From a bacterium (GTDB lineage Bacteria; SZUA-79; Acidulodesulfobacterales; Acidulodesulfobacteraceae): DNA of 7,219 bases. Position 1 is the first letter of the stretch, and each line of letters starts with the position of its first letter. The notes under the pieces are model-generated. The model was not told the origin of the DNA. It did not search any database and saw only the letters and a list, made by a program, of their open reading frames with translations. A program made the translations under genes and the position numbers. The stretch spans positions 1 to 7,219 of the forward strand of contig JAJYWW010000183.1 of assembly GCA_021791295.1 (NCBI GenBank), given 5' to 3'. Of this stretch, positions 4,839-7,219 are shown piece by piece.

Positions 4839-4847
4839 GTATGTTTT
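4813..4847. promoter_or_regulatory. 35-bp perfect palindrome with IscR type 1-like operator
   Basis: Two perfect 17-bp arms flank a single central base (A4830). The inner 25 bp (4818-4842) have half-sites ATACTTGACT and AGTCAAGTAT around an A/T centre. Every position fits the E. coli IscR type 1 consensus, whose half-sites are ATASYYGACT and AGTCRRSTAT. IscR is an Rrf2-family Fe-S protein that represses isc operons through such sites when clusters are plentiful. Here the site overlaps the promoter of an iscU-led operon, which independently supports the call. No Rrf2 gene is in the window. Confidence 0.8.
4813..4847 (-). terminator. Possible intrinsic terminator role of the same palindrome
   Basis: The palindrome begins 5 bp after the stop codon of the upstream glycosyltransferase gene. 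In that gene's RNA it would form a long hairpin whose 3' arm ends in UUUU. The stem is AT-rich and the U-tract short, so efficiency is uncertain. The operator role is better supported; both could apply. Confidence 0.35.
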
Positions 4848-4852
4848 GCGGA

Positions 4853-5740
4853 CTATTTAAAAAGCCCGAGCTTCAGTTTTATGACCTTGAAAAAAGCCTC
4901 AAAAATAATACCTTTGGACATTTTCGATTTGCCGTAAGTTCTTTCGTAAAATATTATAGGATACTCTTTAAAACTGCATTTGCCCTCTTTTACCATTCTG
5001 TATTTCATTTCTATCTGGAAAGCATATCCGCGCGAACTTATGCCGCTTAAATTTATTTTTTTTAAACAGTTTACGTCGTACATGTTAAAGCCGCCGGTCA
5101 AATCGGTAATTTTAACGCCGGTAATAAATTTTGCATAAATATTTGCGGAATACGAAATTAAAAGCCTTCTCATGCTCCAGTCGATAACGCGTACTCCGCC
5201 GGAATAACGCGAGCCTACTATCATCCCGCATTTTTCGGATTGCATAAGACCGATAAATCCTGCAATTTCTTCTGGATTGTGCGAAAAATCGCAATCCATG
5301 GTAATGACATAGTCGTAGCCGTTGTCTAAAGCAAAATTAAACGCCGCTACATAAGCAGTTCCAAGTCCGAGCTTTTTCTCACGTTCTATAATAAAAACTC
5401 TTTCTTCGGAATTTTTGCCGGCGTTTGAAATTACGTTCGCGCTTTTGTTTCCGCTGCCGTTTGTTTTTAAGTTTAAGTTCGCATTTGCATTTGCGTCCGT
5501 ATCCGCGTTTAGCCGTTTGTGCGAATTTATATATTCTTTAACTATGTTTGCGGTGCCGTCGGGGGAATTATCGTCTATTATTAAAACGTTAATATATGAG
5601 GGTAAAGAAGGTAAAGGATTGGAATTATTTGCGGTTTTTGTTTTTATAGCATCGTTAATATTTAAATTTAAAATAGAATTTAACATCCGGCTTATATTTT
5701 CTTTTTCGTTATAAGTCGGTATAGCTATTAATACTTTCAT
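4853..5740 (-). CDS. Polyprenyl-phosphate mannose synthase-like GT2 glycosyltransferase
   Basis: A 295-residue GT-A fold enzyme resembling dolichol/polyprenol-phosphate mannosyltransferase, which moves a sugar from a nucleotide donor to a polyprenyl phosphate at the membrane. Motifs in order: 'IPTYNEKENI' (7-16), 'VLIIDDNSPDGTA' (52-64), 'KKLGLGTAYVAAF' (122-134), 'MDCDFSHNP' (148-156, Asp149 and Asp151 for metal and donor), 'GSRYSGG', 'ITDLTGGF', 'SRGYAFQIEM', and 'ERTYGKSKMS' (266-275). It ends after the catalytic domain, with no transmembrane segments. It is longer than usual because of two low-complexity insertions, at about 30-48 and 76-112, the second rich in Asn and Ala. ATG at 5738-5740 lies 4 bp after the upstream GT2 stop codon, with only a weak Shine-Dalgarno-like GGTAAGATAG, so translation is probably coupled. 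Sugar and acceptor are not certain. Confidence 0.9.
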   Translation of the reverse strand: MKVLIAIPTYNEKENISRMLNSILNLNINDAIKTKTANNSNPLPSLPSYINVLIIDDNSPDGTANIVKEYINSHKRLNADTDANANANLNLKTNGSGNKSANVISNAGKNSEERVFIIEREKKLGLGTAYVAAFNFALDNGYDYVITMDCDFSHNPEEIAGFIGLMQSEKCGMIVGSRYSGGVRVIDWSMRRLLISYSANIYAKFITGVKITDLTGGFNMYDVNCLKKINLSGISSRGYAFQIEMKYRMVKEGKCSFKEYPIIFYERTYGKSKMSKGIIFEAFFKVIKLKLGLFK

Positions 5741-5744
5741 ATCG

Positions 5745-6491
5745 CTATCTTACCACGTCGTAATGTTCCGGCGGTTTAAAAAAATATCCGCTCATCCATT
5801 CCATGGCGGTTTTGAAATATCCGTTTATTTCAAATCTTCTCATTGACGTAACGGCGCTTATATCTCCGAGATATTTAAAACTGCCGAATCCGTTTTTTAC
5901 CGCCAAATTTATAAATTTAAGGTCTTCGCCTGCCTGCATTCTTTCGTCGAAACCGCCGACGTTTTTATAAACGTCCCTGTGACAGAATATTAAAGCCATA
6001 GATGTTTTGGTTATTATATGGGCTATATTATTGCCGAACATAAAAATACGCGCTTTAAAGGTATTAATATCGGGCAGCAGCTTAGACGTTCCTATGAAAT
6101 CGGTTTGATTTTTAAAATCGTCGAGCCTCTTTATAAAGCCGTCGTTTAAAAGAGTGTCTGCATCTAAAAAAAGTAAAACGCCGCCGTTGGAAACGGATGC
6201 GCCTATATTTCTCGCTTCCGATACTCCGCTGAAATTTCCGGAGATAAGATTAACGCCGGCTTCTTTGTATTTTGAAACGACGCCCTCGGTATCGTCTTTG
6301 CCGTGAGTTACAACGACGGTCAATTCGCATAAAACTTTTCCGGCATTATCCGAATTATCCGAACCGTTTAATTTTAAACCGCTTTTTTCGTCTTTTTTTA
6401 AAAAAACCGTCCCGCTCTGGTTTAAAAGCCTTTCTATGGAAATTCCTATGTATTTTTCTTCTTCGTGAGCGGGTATTATTATCGAAACCAT
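5745..6491 (-). CDS. GT2-family glycosyltransferase
   Basis: A 248-residue GT-A fold enzyme without membrane segments. Seen motifs: 'VSIIIPAHEEEKYI' (2-15), 'VSEARNIGA' (90-98), 'LLFLDADT' (106-113, the DxD-type Asp110/Asp112), 'VGGFDERMQAGEDLKF' (178-193, with Glu189-Asp190 as the likely base region) and 'TSMRRFEINGYF' (215-226). The usual nucleotide-contact strand is altered: 'VVVTHGKDDTEG' stands where many GT2 enzymes have a D-x-S-x-D pattern. Residues about 26-54 form a Lys/Ser/Asn-rich low-complexity insertion just before that strand, with a T7A7 tract in the DNA (6393-6406). Donor and acceptor cannot be told. It lies between the MurG-like gene and the mannose synthase-like gene, all on one strand. 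ATG at 6489-6491 has no visible ribosome binding site; the 68-bp gap upstream is almost all A and T. Confidence 0.88.
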   Translation of the reverse strand: MVSIIIPAHEEEKYIGISIERLLNQSGTVFLKKDEKSGLKLNGSDNSDNAGKVLCELTVVVTHGKDDTEGVVSKYKEAGVNLISGNFSGVSEARNIGASVSNGGVLLFLDADTLLNDGFIKRLDDFKNQTDFIGTSKLLPDINTFKARIFMFGNNIAHIITKTSMALIFCHRDVYKNVGGFDERMQAGEDLKFINLAVKNGFGSFKYLGDISAVTSMRRFEINGYFKTAMEWMSGYFFKPPEHYDVVR

Positions 6492-6559
6492 TTTGTTTAA
6501 AATTTAAATTAAATTAAAAATAAATTAAAAAATAACGTAAATATATATTTAAAATAAAA

Positions 6560-7219
6560 CTAATTAACGCCTATCGCCTTAAGGAATCTTTCTACGCTTT
6601 CGGCGGTTCTCCAAGGCGGCGTGAAACCTTTATATTTTAAAGCTACTTCAGTATCAATGTCAATCTTTAATTTATTTTGCTTTACCGAATGAAAAAATCC
6701 GGCCTTTTCTAAATGTTTTGCGAGATAAAGCTGTTCCGTCTGTCCGGGCGTCGGAATGAAAAAAGCTTTTTTTTCTATTTCCGCCACGTCCATAATAGTC
6801 GTGTATCCGGATCTGGAAACAACCATTTTAGCCCTGTTCATAAGCTCGTCTCTTCTCTTTTTTTCGAGAAAAGAATATACGACTGCATTTTTTATCGTTT
6901 CTTTCGTAAATTTTCCCGGTTTTCCAAGCGAAACGGCTATATTGCCTTTAAGCAAGTCTATCTGCGAAAAAAGTTTTTCTTCGAGAATAGTTCTTGTAGG
7001 TTCGGGGCCCGAAATAGAAAAAAGATAGTCTATGTCGTCGTCCGTCTGTATTTTTTCAAAGTCCGAAAGTATGCCTATATATTCTACTTTTTCTTTTTTA
7101 AAATATCTTAAATTATGAGATAAATCGCCTGAAAGAGAATTATCCTCATAATCCGGAACTATTATCTTTTCAAATTTATCCTGTAAAAAATGATTATAAT
7201 ATTCGGTAAACATCTCTGC
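6560..7219 (-). CDS. MurG-like GT28-type glycosyltransferase, partial (5' end outside window)
   Basis: The frame runs open to the window edge through two codons (Ala-Glu) before the Met at 7211-7213. The visible 219 residues lack the N-terminal GT-B domain, so that Met is not the real start. From the Met, residues 19-32 ('VPDYEDNSLSGDLS') and 43-51 ('VEYIGILSD') are the late N-domain and linker. 'ISGPEPTRTILEEKL' (67-81) begins the C-terminal donor-binding domain. 'VSRSGYTTIMDVAEIEKKAF' (about 132-151) and 'IPTPGQTEQLYLAKHL' (about 153-168) are the nucleotide-sugar binding signature of GT28 C-terminal domains. It resembles a group of predicted UDP-sugar transferases found in bacteria and archaea rather than true MurG of peptidoglycan synthesis. 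It probably heads the visible glycosyltransferase cluster. Acceptor unknown. Confidence 0.82.
   Translation of the reverse strand, partial: AEMFTEYYNHFLQDKFEKIIVPDYEDNSLSGDLSHNLRYFKKEKVEYIGILSDFEKIQTDDDIDYLFSISGPEPTRTILEEKLFSQIDLLKGNIAVSLGKPGKFTKETIKNAVVYSFLEKKRRDELMNRAKMVVSRSGYTTIMDVAEIEKKAFFIPTPGQTEQLYLAKHLEKAGFFHSVKQNKLKIDIDTEVALKYKGFTPPWRTAESVERFLKAIGVN

Noticed and set aside
4438..5050. Plus-strand open frames across iscU, the operator and the end of the mannose synthase-like gene
   Set aside because: They overlap well-supported minus-strand genes; their hydrophobic, aromatic-rich look is the complement of AT-rich coding sequence, and one would read through the palindrome.
5112..5714. 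Open frames on both strands inside the mannose synthase-like gene
   Set aside because: They are shadows of a gene with complete family motifs; the plus-strand frame largely mirrors the low-complexity insertion.
6272..7111. Plus-strand open frames opposite the GT2 and MurG-like genes
   Set aside because: Compositional shadows with no recognisable domain; the minus-strand frames carry clear glycosyltransferase motifs.
7211..7213. Met at 7213 as the true start of the MurG-like gene
   Set aside because: The frame is open to the window edge and the protein begins in the middle of the GT-B fold, so the start lies outside.
1..7219. CRISPR array, transposase or integrase
   Set aside because: No regularly spaced repeats and no recombinase motifs were seen on either strand.

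Overview
The window reads as AT-rich bacterial chromosome. The bacterial signs are strong Shine-Dalgarno sequences (GGAGG ahead of iscU and iscS, AAAGGAG ahead of tpx), sigma70-like promoters and a tRNA gene that encodes its own CCA end. The IscS and IscU proteins resemble the unusual pair known from Archaeoglobus fulgidus more than the E. coli pair. Together with a TusA-family protein and thiol peroxidase, this suggests an anaerobic or sulfide-exposed bacterium, perhaps a deltaproteobacterial or Desulfobacterota-like lineage. That placement is inference; no phylogenetic marker is present.

Layout. (1) 1-572, minus: 5' part of a PAS-GAF signalling protein whose output domain lies outside the window, with an extended -10 promoter at 662-689. 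(2) 819-2067: a compact candidate island. An intact tRNA-Val(CAC) on the minus strand (1993-2067) and a 48-bp copy of its 3' part in the same orientation (819-866) flank two plus-strand genes: a 108-aa DUF6922-like protein and an AbiEii-type nucleotidyltransferase. This is the footprint of integration at a tRNA 3' end, but no integrase lies between the repeats. (3) 2183-4847, minus: a probable operon iscU - TusA-family gene - iscS - tpx. It starts at a 35-bp perfect palindrome that matches the E. coli IscR type 1 operator consensus and covers the -35 and spacer of the operon promoter. (4) 4853-7219, minus: three glycosyltransferases, a MurG-like GT28-type protein (5' end outside the window), a GT2 enzyme, and a polyprenyl-phosphate mannose synthase-like GT2 enzyme, probably acting in lipid-linked or surface glycan synthesis.

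How the genes work together. IscU is the Fe-S scaffold, the IscS homologue its usual sulfur donor, the TusA-family protein a sulfur carrier, and Tpx removes peroxide. The IscS homologue lacks the PLP-binding lysine (Arg203 instead) and two other cofactor or substrate residues but keeps the persulfide cysteine. Sulfur may therefore reach IscU by an unusual route, with IscS as an assembly partner or sulfur relay rather than a classical desulfurase. The IscR-like site suggests the operon responds to Fe-S status. The three glycosyltransferases form a separate upstream unit.
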